Source: JAPWJZ01 sp964575605
GTDB lineage: Bacteria; Pseudomonadota; Alphaproteobacteria; Micavibrionales; UBA2020
DNA: 64,000 bases
Reading direction: 5' to 3'
NCBI GenBank assembly: GCA_964575605.1
Contig: CAZNRN010000002.1
Coordinates: 142,941-206,940, forward strand
Position 1 is the first letter of the stretch. Every line of letters begins with the position of its first letter. The translations under genes were made by a program, and so were the position numbers. Positions 1 through 8,644 of the stretch are shown here, piece after piece. The notes below the pieces were generated by a model. It ran no database searches. It saw nothing but the letters and a program-made list of their open reading frames with translations, and was not told the DNA's origin.

Positions 1-969
1 TTCCTGGATATCTTTATCTTGTGCAAGCGGGATGCCGATGCGCTTGATTTCCCAGCGTAACATGATGCCCGACTTTTCCGCAACACGTTTGCGGACTTCT
101 TCGCCCAAGCGCTCGATGTCGGCGGCTGTCGCGTCGCCCGTGTTGATCATGAAGTTGCAATGCATCTCGGAGATTTGCGCGCCGCCGATTTTGAACCCGC
201 GGCAGCCCGCCTCGTCCACCAGCTGCCAGGCACGCTTGCCGTCCGGGTTGGCGAAAGTCGAGCCTCCGGTTTTGGTCTTGATCGGCTGGCTTTCGGCGCG
301 CTTGGTTTTAATCTCGTCCATCTTCTTTTCGATGTCGGGCACCTGTCCCGTATGGCCGCGCAGCTTCGCGCCCATGAAAATCACGTCCTTGGGCAGGCCG
401 TTATGGCGATAGGACATATCCATGTCCTGCGCCGTCATTTCCTTCACCGTGCCGTCGCGGAACAGCACCTCCGCCGATATCAAAACATCTTTCGTCTCGC
501 CGCCATAGGCGCCGGCGTTCATGCGCAGCGCGCCGCCGATGGTGCCGGGAATGCCCGACAGGAATTCCAGCCCCGCAATCGAATGCTTCGCCGCATGCAG
601 CGCAACGTTCATGTCGAGCGCCGCTGCGCCCGCAGTAACATTGGTCGACAGCGCCTCGATGGTCGCAAACTCGCGCCCCATGCGGATAACAACGCCCGGC
701 ACGCCGCCGTCGCGGATGATAAGGTTCGAGGCAACGCCCAGCACGGTAATCGGGATATCCTTCGGGCAATGCGTGACGAAGTTGATAAGGTCTTCTTTAT
801 CGGCAGGCTTGAACAATACTTCCGCCGGACCGCCGACGCCGAACCATGTCATATGCCCCAGCGGCGCATTGGGCGTCAGCCGCCCACGCACCTTGGGCAG
901 GCGCTCCAGTAATCCCGCGGGAAACCGCGGGTCGTCGGGCGATGTCAGGACAGGCGCGGCATTCATCAT
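1..969 (-). CDS. murB: UDP-N-acetylenolpyruvoylglucosamine reductase, 3' end off the window
   Basis: MurB reduces UDP-GlcNAc-enolpyruvate to UDP-MurNAc with NADPH and FAD, the second committed step of peptidoglycan precursor synthesis in the cytoplasm. The reading frame is open from an ATG at 969 through 323 codons to base 1 with no stop, so only the extreme C-terminus can be missing. The FAD-domain motif SGIPGTIGGALRMNAGAYGG, the GGAQISE segment near the C-terminus (proton-donor serine) and a late glutamate in a WEIKRIG context are all visible. The ATG overlaps the murC stop in an ATGA junction, so translation is probably coupled to murC. An in-frame ATG at 966 is the alternative start. Identification is firm. 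Confidence 0.95.
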   Translation of the reverse strand, partial: MMNAAPVLTSPDDPRFPAGLLERLPKVRGRLTPNAPLGHMTWFGVGGPAEVLFKPADKEDLINFVTHCPKDIPITVLGVASNLIIRDGGVPGVVIRMGREFATIEALSTNVTAGAAALDMNVALHAAKHSIAGLEFLSGIPGTIGGALRMNAGAYGGETKDVLISAEVLFRDGTVKEMTAQDMDMSYRHNGLPKDVIFMGAKLRGHTGQVPDIEKKMDEIKTKRAESQPIKTKTGGSTFANPDGKRAWQLVDEAGCRGFKIGGAQISEMHCNFMINTGDATAADIERLGEEVRKRVAEKSGIMLRWEIKRIGIPLAQDKDIQE

Positions 970-2447
970 TTATGCGTCCCGTTGGCCTTGGCGGGCGCGA
1001 TGCCCCAGATCTGTTCCAGTTCTTTCGGCAGCGCATGCGCCCACTGCGTAATGGTGCCGGCGCCCAGGCAGATGACAAAATCGCCAGGCTTGGCGATGCC
1101 CGCCACCAGCGGCGCAAGGTCGGCGGGCGCATTCAGGGTATGCACCCTGTCCTTGCCCGATTTCCGGATGCAACTCGCCAGCGCTTCCTTGTTCACGCCT
1201 GCAATCGGCTCCTCGCCCGCGGAGTAAACATCGGCGATGATGACTTCGTCCGCCAGCGTAAAGCAGCTGCAGAATTCATCGAACAGCGACGACAGGCGGG
1301 TATAGCGGTGCGGCTGCATCAATGCAATCACGCGGCCGGTTGCCTTCGCTTTGCTTCCGGCGATAGCATCGCGGCCTGCGCGCAGCACGGCTGCGATTTC
1401 AACGGGGTGATGGCCGTAATCGTCAATCACCGTCACGCCGTTAACGATGCCCGTTGTGGTAAAGCGCCGCTTGACGCCCGAGAATTTCGACAGCGCCGCG
1501 ACGATTTTTTCCGCCGGAATGCCGATATCATGGCCGACCGCAAAGGTGGTCAGCGAGTTCAGCACGTTATGCGGCCCGAACATCGGCAGCTTCACGCCCT
1601 TGATTTCGGGGCCGAAGCCCGTCAGGCGCGGGTTGTTGATTTTGATATCGTATGTCAGGCCTTCAGGCGTTGTTTCGACGTTCACGGCCTGCAGGTCGGC
1701 CTTGTCCGAGAAGCCATATGTCGTCACGCGGCGCTGGAAGCGCGGCAGCAGCTCCGCCACCACCGGATGGTCGATGCAGGCGACGACAAGGCCATAGAAC
1801 GGCAGGTTCTGCGCATAGGCGACGTATTCATCCTTCACTGTTTCGAAATCGCCGAAATAGTCCATATGCTCGGGGTCGATATTGGTGATGATACTGGCGA
1901 CTGACGGCAGCTTGGCGAATGTGCCGTCGCTCTCGTCCGATTCAACCACCATCCAGTTCGACGCGCCCATGCGCGTATTGGTGCCATAGGCGTTGATGAT
2001 GCCGCCGTTGATAACGGTGGGGTCGAGGCCCGATTTTTCCAGCACATGGCCGATCATCGACGTGGTCGTCGTCTTGCCGTGCGTGCCGGAAATATTGATG
2101 CACCATTTCGATTTCATCAGTTCCGCCAGCAGCGCGACGCGCGGGATAACGGGCACGTTCTGCGCCCTGGCTGCGACGATCTCGGGGTTGCTGTCCTTCA
2201 CCGCGGTCGATTTCACCACAACGGCACAGGGCTTGCCGTCGCCGTTGATGATGTTTTCCGCCGCGTGGCCGATGGCGACCTTGACGCCCAGCGCGCGCAG
2301 GCGCAGCACATTGGCGTTTTCCGACTGGTCCGATCCCTGCACCTTGTACCCCAGGTTATGCAACACCTCGGCATAGCCGCTCATGCCGATGCCGCCGATG
2401 CCGATGATATGCACCGTGCCGATGGGGAAGGGGAAAGCCTGTTTCAT
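966..2447 (-). CDS. murC: UDP-N-acetylmuramate--L-alanine ligase
   Basis: MurC adds L-alanine to UDP-MurNAc using ATP. The 493-residue protein has the usual three-domain Mur ligase layout: a glycine-rich UDP-binding loop GIGGIGMSG near residues 16-24, the ATP loop GTHGKTTTT at about 121-129, and a central NIDPEHMDYFG segment typical of MurC. Length matches the family. It lies between murG (18 bp upstream) and murB (4-bp ATGA overlap) inside the dcw operon. Nothing is odd in it. Confidence 0.97.
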   Translation of the reverse strand: MKQAFPFPIGTVHIIGIGGIGMSGYAEVLHNLGYKVQGSDQSENANVLRLRALGVKVAIGHAAENIINGDGKPCAVVVKSTAVKDSNPEIVAARAQNVPVIPRVALLAELMKSKWCINISGTHGKTTTTSMIGHVLEKSGLDPTVINGGIINAYGTNTRMGASNWMVVESDESDGTFAKLPSVASIITNIDPEHMDYFGDFETVKDEYVAYAQNLPFYGLVVACIDHPVVAELLPRFQRRVTTYGFSDKADLQAVNVETTPEGLTYDIKINNPRLTGFGPEIKGVKLPMFGPHNVLNSLTTFAVGHDIGIPAEKIVAALSKFSGVKRRFTTTGIVNGVTVIDDYGHHPVEIAAVLRAGRDAIAGSKAKATGRVIALMQPHRYTRLSSLFDEFCSCFTLADEVIIADVYSAGEEPIAGVNKEALASCIRKSGKDRVHTLNAPADLAPLVAGIAKPGDFVICLGAGTITQWAHALPKELEQIWGIAPAKANGTHK

Positions 2448-2465
2448 CTGTGTTTTTCTTTCTTT

Positions 2466-3581
2466 TTAAATCTTCGGTGCGGACAGTTTTTTCTCGACGA
2501 CATCGGCAAGGTTCTTGGCCGCATCCGGCTGTCCGCATGCTTTTGCAGCCGCGGCGGCAATCACCAGTTTATGCGGGTCGGCGATGATTTCTTTCAGCTG
2601 CGCCGCCAGCGTATCGGGCGTAAAGCCGTCCTGCATCATCAGCCAGCCGCCGCCGTTGTTGCAGACGGTCTCGGCGTTGTGCTTCTGCTGCATATCGGCA
2701 TGGCCGGGATAGGGCACGAAAATGGCGGGACGACCCACGGTGGCAATCTCGGCCACGGTCGAGGCGCCGGAGCGGCCTATAAATAAATGGCAGCCTTTCA
2801 GACGGTCGGCCATGTCGTTGAAGAAGGATTTTATCTCGACGTTCACGCCGGCCTGTTTGTATTTCGCCTCGGTCGCCTTGATATCGTCTTCGCGGCACTG
2901 GTGTACGACCATCAGTTTTTTCTTCATGTCGTCCGGCAGTTTTTCGACAGCAGCAGGCACCACTTCGGCAAAAACCTTCGCCGCCTGGCTGCCGCCGGTG
3001 ATGAAGATATTCATGTTCGACGCGGGCGGCTGGTACACGGCGTTGCGCGTCGCGACGATGTCGGCGCGCACGGGGTTCCCGGTCACGACCAGTTTTTCCT
3101 CGTTCTGCTTCTTCACGCCCTTGGTGCCGGGCAGCGACACGGCAATCTGCTCCGCCCTGTCGGCCAGCCAGACGTTGGCCTTGCCCAGCACGGCGTTCTG
3201 TTCGTGCAAAATGGTGGGGATGCCCAGTTTCTGGCCTGCGAAAACGCCGGGGAAGGACGGGTAACCGCCGAAGCCGACGATGACGTCGGGCTTCCATTTT
3301 TTCAGTTTCAGCGCGGCCTGCGTGATGCCGATGCCCATATCCAGCACGGCCTTGGCCTTGGAAACGATGCCTGCCTTCAGCGTCGCGGCGCGCACGGTAT
3401 GGATTTCGACGCGGTCGCCGAGTGATTTAAACGCATTGCCGCGCTTGTCGGTGACGATGATGACTTTATGCCCGCGGTGCAGCAGCTCCTGCGCCAGCGC
3501 TTCGGCGGGGAAAAGGTGCCCGCCCGTGCCGCCTGCGGCCAATACGATTGTTTTTTTGTTAATATTTTGATTAGTGGGCAT
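2466..3581 (-). CDS. murG: UDP-GlcNAc:undecaprenyl-PP-MurNAc-pentapeptide GlcNAc transferase
   Basis: MurG is the peripheral membrane GT-B glycosyltransferase that converts lipid I to lipid II on the cytoplasmic face. The 371-residue protein carries the N-terminal glycine loop AAGGTGGHLFPAEAL near residues 15-29, a second loop FITGGSQAAKVF in the middle, and GRSGASTVAEIATVGRPAIF in the C-terminal UDP-GlcNAc domain. It overlaps ftsW by 11 bp upstream. This placement after ftsW is the standard proteobacterial dcw order. Confidence 0.97.
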   Translation of the reverse strand: MPTNQNINKKTIVLAAGGTGGHLFPAEALAQELLHRGHKVIIVTDKRGNAFKSLGDRVEIHTVRAATLKAGIVSKAKAVLDMGIGITQAALKLKKWKPDVIVGFGGYPSFPGVFAGQKLGIPTILHEQNAVLGKANVWLADRAEQIAVSLPGTKGVKKQNEEKLVVTGNPVRADIVATRNAVYQPPASNMNIFITGGSQAAKVFAEVVPAAVEKLPDDMKKKLMVVHQCREDDIKATEAKYKQAGVNVEIKSFFNDMADRLKGCHLFIGRSGASTVAEIATVGRPAIFVPYPGHADMQQKHNAETVCNNGGGWLMMQDGFTPDTLAAQLKEIIADPHKLVIAAAAAKACGQPDAAKNLADVVEKKLSAPKI

Positions 3582-4737
3582 GTTGTTCTCCGGTCGTCCA
3601 GTTGCGCCACTGCGCCGAGGGTGCGGCCTGCGTGCGTTTGCGTGTCAGCGATAACAGCATCCCCATACCGATGCCGAGTGCCAAAAGGGACGAACCGCCG
3701 TAGGAAATAAACGGCAGCGTCATGCCCTTGGCGGGCAGCAGTTGCAGGGATGAACCCATATGGATAAGGCTTTGCAGGGCGAATTGCGTCAGCAGCCCGC
3801 CCGTCGCGAGTACGATAAACAAATCCTCGCTTTTCAGCACGCGCGCCAGCGAACGCACGATAATGAAGCAGAACACGCCGACAAGGAAGACCGCGGCCAG
3901 CATGCCCAGTTCCTCGCCCGCGACTGCGAAAATGAAATCGGCATGGGCGTCGGGCAGGGTCATTTTCACCATGCCGTGGCCGGGGCCGGTGCCGAAGAGG
4001 CCGCCGTTCGAAAAAGCATCCAGCGATTTTTGCACCTGGTAGTTATCGCCCGACGAGGGGTCGAGGAAGCGGTCGATACGGCTGGCCACGTGCGGGAAGA
4101 AGGCATAGGCGCCCCCGACGGCCGCAAGCCCTGCGATGCCTAGCGCGACGACCCAGAGCATGGGCAGGCCGGCCATGAAAATCTGCACCGCCCAGATGGC
4201 GGTCAGCACAAACGACATCCCGAAATCGGGCTGGAGGAGGAGGAGGCCCAGCACCGCGCCGAACAGCCCCGTCGCCAGCAATGCGCCCTGCAAATTGTCC
4301 TGCGCCTGCCCGCGCGCGATCAGCCAGGCGGCGGCGACGGCGAAGGAGGGCTTGGCGAATTCCGAGGGCTGCAGCGAGAAACCGAAGATATAAATCCACC
4401 GTGTCGCGCCCTTGACCTCGGCCCCGAACAGTACGGCGGCCAGCATCAGCACCATGGAAATCCCGAGGGTCAGCACAGCGGTGCGCCACAGTAATTTTCT
4501 GCCGAGGATTGAAATCCCGAACATCAGCAGCATGGCGGGCACCAGCATGGCGATATGGCGCATGACGAAGTAAAAGGGCGGCAGGTGCAGGCGTTCCGCG
4601 ACCGCGGGCGATGCGGCGGTGACCAGCAGGATGCCCGCCGCGACCAGCACCAGCAGCGCCGACATCGTCCAGCGGTCGACCGACCACCACCAGCGGCCAA
4701 GGATCGATTTATCGCTGCGCGTCAGATATTCGGTCAT
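3571..4737 (-). CDS. ftsW: Peptidoglycan glycosyltransferase FtsW
   Basis: FtsW is the SEDS-family polytopic membrane enzyme that polymerises lipid II at the division septum together with its partner FtsI, encoded in the same operon. The 388-residue sequence is a succession of hydrophobic helices with the family hallmarks LQPSEFAKPSFAVAAAW, the LLLQPDFGMS segment and the ISYGGSSLLALGIGMGML block near the C-terminus. A long loop containing GLFGTGPGHGMVK and PDAHADFIFAVAGEELG is the conserved SEDS extracytoplasmic region. Its ATG overlaps the murD stop (ATGA). Confidence 0.95.
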   Translation of the reverse strand: MTEYLTRSDKSILGRWWWSVDRWTMSALLVLVAAGILLVTAASPAVAERLHLPPFYFVMRHIAMLVPAMLLMFGISILGRKLLWRTAVLTLGISMVLMLAAVLFGAEVKGATRWIYIFGFSLQPSEFAKPSFAVAAAWLIARGQAQDNLQGALLATGLFGAVLGLLLLQPDFGMSFVLTAIWAVQIFMAGLPMLWVVALGIAGLAAVGGAYAFFPHVASRIDRFLDPSSGDNYQVQKSLDAFSNGGLFGTGPGHGMVKMTLPDAHADFIFAVAGEELGMLAAVFLVGVFCFIIVRSLARVLKSEDLFIVLATGGLLTQFALQSLIHMGSSLQLLPAKGMTLPFISYGGSSLLALGIGMGMLLSLTRKRTQAAPSAQWRNWTTGEQHAH

Positions 4738-6134
4738 CCGTTACCCCTTTTTGCGGAAGTGGCGGGCAGCAGGCTCTGCACGAGGCTGACGAAAGCCTCC
4801 CCGCGTTTCTCGAAATTCTTGTACTGGTCGAAGCTGGCGCAGGCGGGCGACAGCAGCACGACGGCTTTGTCCTTCTTTTCTTCCTGCGCCATGCGGTGCG
4901 CGGCCTCGACGGCTTTATCCAGGGTACCGCAGCGCGTGTGGTGCACGTTTTTGCCGTTCAGCCATTCGGCCATGGCGGGTTCCGCCTCGCCGATGAGGAA
5001 GGCATGGCGCACGTGGTCGAGGTATTTTTCGCAGTCCTTGTACCCGCCCTCTTTGGGCTTGCCGCCCGCGATCCAGTAGATGGGGTCGAAGGTGCGCAGC
5101 GCCATGGCTGCCGCCTGGTCGTTGGTCGCCTTGCTGTCGTTGATATAGGAAATACCGTTAATGGTGGCGACGATGTTCTGCCGGTGGGCGAGGCCGGGGA
5201 AGCTTTGCATCGCTTTGACGATGATATCCGTCGCGACGCCTGCCTCGCGCGATGCCGCGAAGGCGAGGCCCGCGTTCTGCCAGTTGTGCTGGCCTTGCAA
5301 TGCGGGGCAGGTATGCAGGTTCATGATCTTGTCGCGCCCCTCGAACATCACGCCCTCCGCCGACACAAAAATGCCGGAGGTGAGGGGGCGGATCACGGAT
5401 ACCGCGATGGTTTTGCGCTGCGCTTTTTGTTTTACGCGCTCCAGCAGGCCCTGGGATTGCTCGTCATCGACGCCGACAATCGCCGTGCCTGCGCCGCGGA
5501 ACATGCGCTCCTTGGCGGCCACATAGCCCGCCATGTCGCCATGACGGTCGAGGTGGTCGGGGCTGAAATTCAGCAGCAGCGATATCGTGGGCGCGAAGGC
5601 GGGGCAGAGGTCGGTCTGGTAGGACGACATCTCCAGCACATAAATCGCGTCATCCGGCAGGTCGGGCAGGGTCAGCACGGCCTCGCCAATATTGCCGCCG
5701 ACGGCGGAGGGCACCCTGGCCTCTTTCAAAATATGGCCGATCAGCGCGGTGGTGGTCGATTTGCCGTTGGTGCCGGTGATGCCGATGGTTTTGTTGCGCG
5801 GCTTGGCGCGGTGGAACAGCTCGATATCGCCCAGTACTTCGCAGCCCGCCTCCTTGGCGCGCAGGGCCGCCGGATGCGGCTTCGGGTGTGTCAGCGGGAT
5901 GCCGGGCGACATGCAGAGGAAGGCGAAACGCGAGAAATCGGCCTTCGTCAAATCTTCGACAACGGCGCCAGCCGCTTCCGCCGCCGCGCGCGCGTCGGCG
6001 TTATCGTCCCACAACACGCAGGGTATGCCGGCGCGTTTGCAGGCCTCGAAGACCGGCATGCCCGAACGCCCGAGGCCGAGGATGGCCGCGGATTTTCCCT
6101 GCATTTGCGCTTTGATGGGGCTAAGGTCGATCAT
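4734..6134 (-). CDS. murD: UDP-N-acetylmuramoylalanine--D-glutamate ligase
   Basis: MurD adds D-glutamate to UDP-MurNAc-L-Ala. The 466-residue protein has the N-terminal Rossmann-like segment ILGLGRSGMPVFEA (about 18-31), the ATP loop GTNGKSTTT (about 121-129), and the NFSPDHLDRHGDM segment shared by Mur ligases. The late motif LLSPACASFDQYKNFEKRG is diagnostic for MurD. It sits 1 bp downstream of mraY and overlaps ftsW by 4 bp. Length is normal. Confidence 0.97.
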   Translation of the reverse strand: MIDLSPIKAQMQGKSAAILGLGRSGMPVFEACKRAGIPCVLWDDNADARAAAEAAGAVVEDLTKADFSRFAFLCMSPGIPLTHPKPHPAALRAKEAGCEVLGDIELFHRAKPRNKTIGITGTNGKSTTTALIGHILKEARVPSAVGGNIGEAVLTLPDLPDDAIYVLEMSSYQTDLCPAFAPTISLLLNFSPDHLDRHGDMAGYVAAKERMFRGAGTAIVGVDDEQSQGLLERVKQKAQRKTIAVSVIRPLTSGIFVSAEGVMFEGRDKIMNLHTCPALQGQHNWQNAGLAFAASREAGVATDIIVKAMQSFPGLAHRQNIVATINGISYINDSKATNDQAAAMALRTFDPIYWIAGGKPKEGGYKDCEKYLDHVRHAFLIGEAEPAMAEWLNGKNVHHTRCGTLDKAVEAAHRMAQEEKKDKAVVLLSPACASFDQYKNFEKRGEAFVSLVQSLLPATSAKRGNG

Positions 6135-6135
6135 G

Positions 6136-7221
6136 TCACCTCAGCTTCAGCGTCGAAAGCCCGACCATCGCAAGGATGATCGAGATGATCCAGAACCGGA
6201 TAACCACCTGTGTTTCCGGCCAGCCCAGTTTCTCGAAATGGTGGTGCAGCGGCGCCATCAAAAAGACGCGCTTGCCGCGCTTCTTGAACGAGACCACCTG
6301 TATAATCACCGACAGCGTTTCAATGACGAACAGCCCGCCAATGATGCCCAGCACGATTTCATGCTTGGTAACGACGGCGATGGTGCCCAGCGCCCCGCCC
6401 ATCGACAGCGAACCCGTATCCCCCATGAAAACCATCGCCGGCGGCGCGTTGAACCACAAAAAGCCAAGCCCCGCGCCCAGAAGTGCACCGCAGAACACCG
6501 CCAGCTCGCCCGAACCCGCGACGTAATGCACTTGTAAATAGTTCGCAAAGGCGGCGTTGCCGATGAGGTATGAAATAATCCCGAAACTCACCGCCGTAAT
6601 CATGATGGGGCCGATGGCAAGGCCATCAAGCCCGTCCGTCAGGTTCACCGCATTGGCGGCGCCCACCACGATAAAGATGCCGAAGGGCACGAAGAACCAC
6701 GACATATTGAGCAGGAAATTCTTGAAGAAGGGGAAGGCCAGCGCCGCCCAGCCCTCGGTGCCTGTCGTCAGTATCATGTAAAGCAGCACGGCCACCGCCG
6801 CAATCGCGCATTCCAGCAGCAGGCGCACCTTGCCGGGCACGCCCTTGCTGCCCTTTTTCGTCAGCTTGGCATAGTCGTCGAAAAACCCGATCGCGCCGAA
6901 ACCGATAAAGACCCAGAGCACCAGCCACACGAACGGGTTCGTGACATCCGCCCAGAGCAGCGTCGAGAGCGTGACCGTGAACAAGATCATCAGCCCGCCC
7001 ATGGTCGGCGTGCCCTTTTTCTTGAAATGCGTCTCGGGCCCGTCGGAGCGGATGGGCTGTTCGGCTTTTTTCGATTTCAGCCAGCGGATAAAATGCGGGC
7101 CGATGACAAGGCACAAAATCAGCGCCGTCATCATCGCGCCGCCCGTACGGAAGGTCAGGTACTTGAAGAGGTTGAAGACGGGTATTTGCTCGTAGAGCGG
7201 ATAGAGGAGGTTAAACAGCAT
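6136..7221 (-). CDS. mraY: Phospho-N-acetylmuramoyl-pentapeptide transferase
   Basis: MraY transfers phospho-MurNAc-pentapeptide from UDP to undecaprenyl phosphate, making lipid I at the inner membrane. The 361-residue protein is polytopic and shows the catalytic aspartate motifs: FFDDYAK in the first half, NLTDGLDGLAIGP in the middle, and MGDTGSLSMGGALG further on. The histidine motif PLHHHFEKLGW lies near the C-terminus. It overlaps murF by 11 bp at its start. Identification is unambiguous. Confidence 0.97.
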   Translation of the reverse strand: MLFNLLYPLYEQIPVFNLFKYLTFRTGGAMMTALILCLVIGPHFIRWLKSKKAEQPIRSDGPETHFKKKGTPTMGGLMILFTVTLSTLLWADVTNPFVWLVLWVFIGFGAIGFFDDYAKLTKKGSKGVPGKVRLLLECAIAAVAVLLYMILTTGTEGWAALAFPFFKNFLLNMSWFFVPFGIFIVVGAANAVNLTDGLDGLAIGPIMITAVSFGIISYLIGNAAFANYLQVHYVAGSGELAVFCGALLGAGLGFLWFNAPPAMVFMGDTGSLSMGGALGTIAVVTKHEIVLGIIGGLFVIETLSVIIQVVSFKKRGKRVFLMAPLHHHFEKLGWPETQVVIRFWIISIILAMVGLSTLKLR

Positions 7222-8644
7222 TGCGCTTGCCCCCCTTGTCCGCCTGAAGCGACTGCAGCGCGTGGATGATATAGCCCATTTTCGAGCCCGCAGAACCTTT
7301 CACCAGCAAAACATCACCGGGTTTTACGGCGGCGGTCACGGCCGCGGCCAGTTCCTTGCTGTCATGCATATGCGCGCCGCGCCAGTCGGGCGGCAAAGCT
7401 TGGTAAAGCGCATCCATCTGCGGCCCGCAGCAGTACAAAACGTCTGCCTTGGCCTTCAGCAGCGGGTTCGCAAGCTCCGCATGCAGGCGCGGGCCGTCCT
7501 TGCCCAGTTCCAGCATGTCGCCCAGCACGGCGATGCGGCGGCCGCCTTCCGCGGGCGCCACCATCTCGAACACTTTCAGCGCCGCTGCCATCGAGGCGGG
7601 ATTGGCGTTATAGCTTTCGTCGATGATCGTCACGGGCGGCTGGCCTTCGATAAGCGTCAGTAGGCGGCGGTTGCCGCGGCCCTCGACCGGTTCGGAATTT
7701 TTCAGCGCCTCGACCGCGGCGGTCAGGTTGCCGCCCGCCAGTTTCACGGCGGCCAGCGCCGCCAGCGAGTTCAGCACGATATGCTTGCCGGGAATGGCTA
7801 GGCGGTATTTCACGCGCTCGCCCAGAATATCGGCGGTCACGCGGCTGCTGTCGGCATGCAGCGTGCAATCCACAAGGCGCGCCTGCGCCTCCTCGTCCTC
7901 GCCGAAGCCGTAGATTTTACGCAGCCCCTGTTTTTCGGCGGCGGCCTTCAGGCGGCGGAAATGCTGGTTGTCGACGTTCAAAATCGCCACGCCCTTGTCG
8001 TCCATCGACTGGAAAATCTCGGCTTTCGCGTCGGCAATCGCCTCGACAGTTTTAAAGTGCTCGATATGCGCGGGCTCGATGGTCGTAATCAACACAATCT
8101 GCGGGCGCACCTGCTGCGTCAGCTGCGCCATCTCGCCGGTATGGTTCATGCCCATTTCGAACACGGCGTATTTGGCGTCGGGCGCAAGGTTGGACAGCGA
8201 CAGCGGTACGCCCCAGTGGTTGTTGAAGCTTTTCTTCGAGGCATGCGTCTTGCCCAGTGCCTCCAGCATCGTATAGAGCATTTCCTTGGTGCCGGTTTTT
8301 CCGGCCGAACCCGTCACGCCGATGATGGTCGCCTTGGAACGGTCGCGGGCGGCATGGCCCAGCGCCACCAGCGCCTCCATGGTGTCTTTCACCACCAGCA
8401 GCGGCCAGGCGGCATCGGCGGGGCTGAAATCTTTCGAGACAATCGCGCATGACGCGCCCGCCTTGAAGGCTATCGCCACATAATCATGCCCGTCCAGCTT
8501 GTCGCCTTTCAGCGCCAAAAACGCCTCGCCCTTTTTGAGGGTGCGGGTGTCGATAGACACGCCGGTCGCGGTGAAATCGGCGCTCGCCTTGCCGTTCGTC
8601 GCGGCGGCCATGTCGGCGCTGGTCCAGATTACATCGTGCTTCAT
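7211..8644 (-). CDS. murF: UDP-N-acetylmuramoyl-tripeptide--D-alanyl-D-alanine ligase
   Basis: MurF attaches the D-Ala-D-Ala dipeptide to UDP-MurNAc-tripeptide. The 477-residue protein contains the ATP loop VTGSAGKTGTK (about 110-120), the KSFNNHWGVPLSL segment characteristic of MurF, EMGMNHTGEM, and DESYNANPASM in the C-terminal domain. It follows murE with a one-base TAATG junction, so termination and restart are coupled. Length is typical of the family. Confidence 0.97.
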   Translation of the reverse strand: MKHDVIWTSADMAAATNGKASADFTATGVSIDTRTLKKGEAFLALKGDKLDGHDYVAIAFKAGASCAIVSKDFSPADAAWPLLVVKDTMEALVALGHAARDRSKATIIGVTGSAGKTGTKEMLYTMLEALGKTHASKKSFNNHWGVPLSLSNLAPDAKYAVFEMGMNHTGEMAQLTQQVRPQIVLITTIEPAHIEHFKTVEAIADAKAEIFQSMDDKGVAILNVDNQHFRRLKAAAEKQGLRKIYGFGEDEEAQARLVDCTLHADSSRVTADILGERVKYRLAIPGKHIVLNSLAALAAVKLAGGNLTAAVEALKNSEPVEGRGNRRLLTLIEGQPPVTIIDESYNANPASMAAALKVFEMVAPAEGGRRIAVLGDMLELGKDGPRLHAELANPLLKAKADVLYCCGPQMDALYQALPPDWRGAHMHDSKELAAAVTAAVKPGDVLLVKGSAGSKMGYIIHALQSLQADKGGKRNAV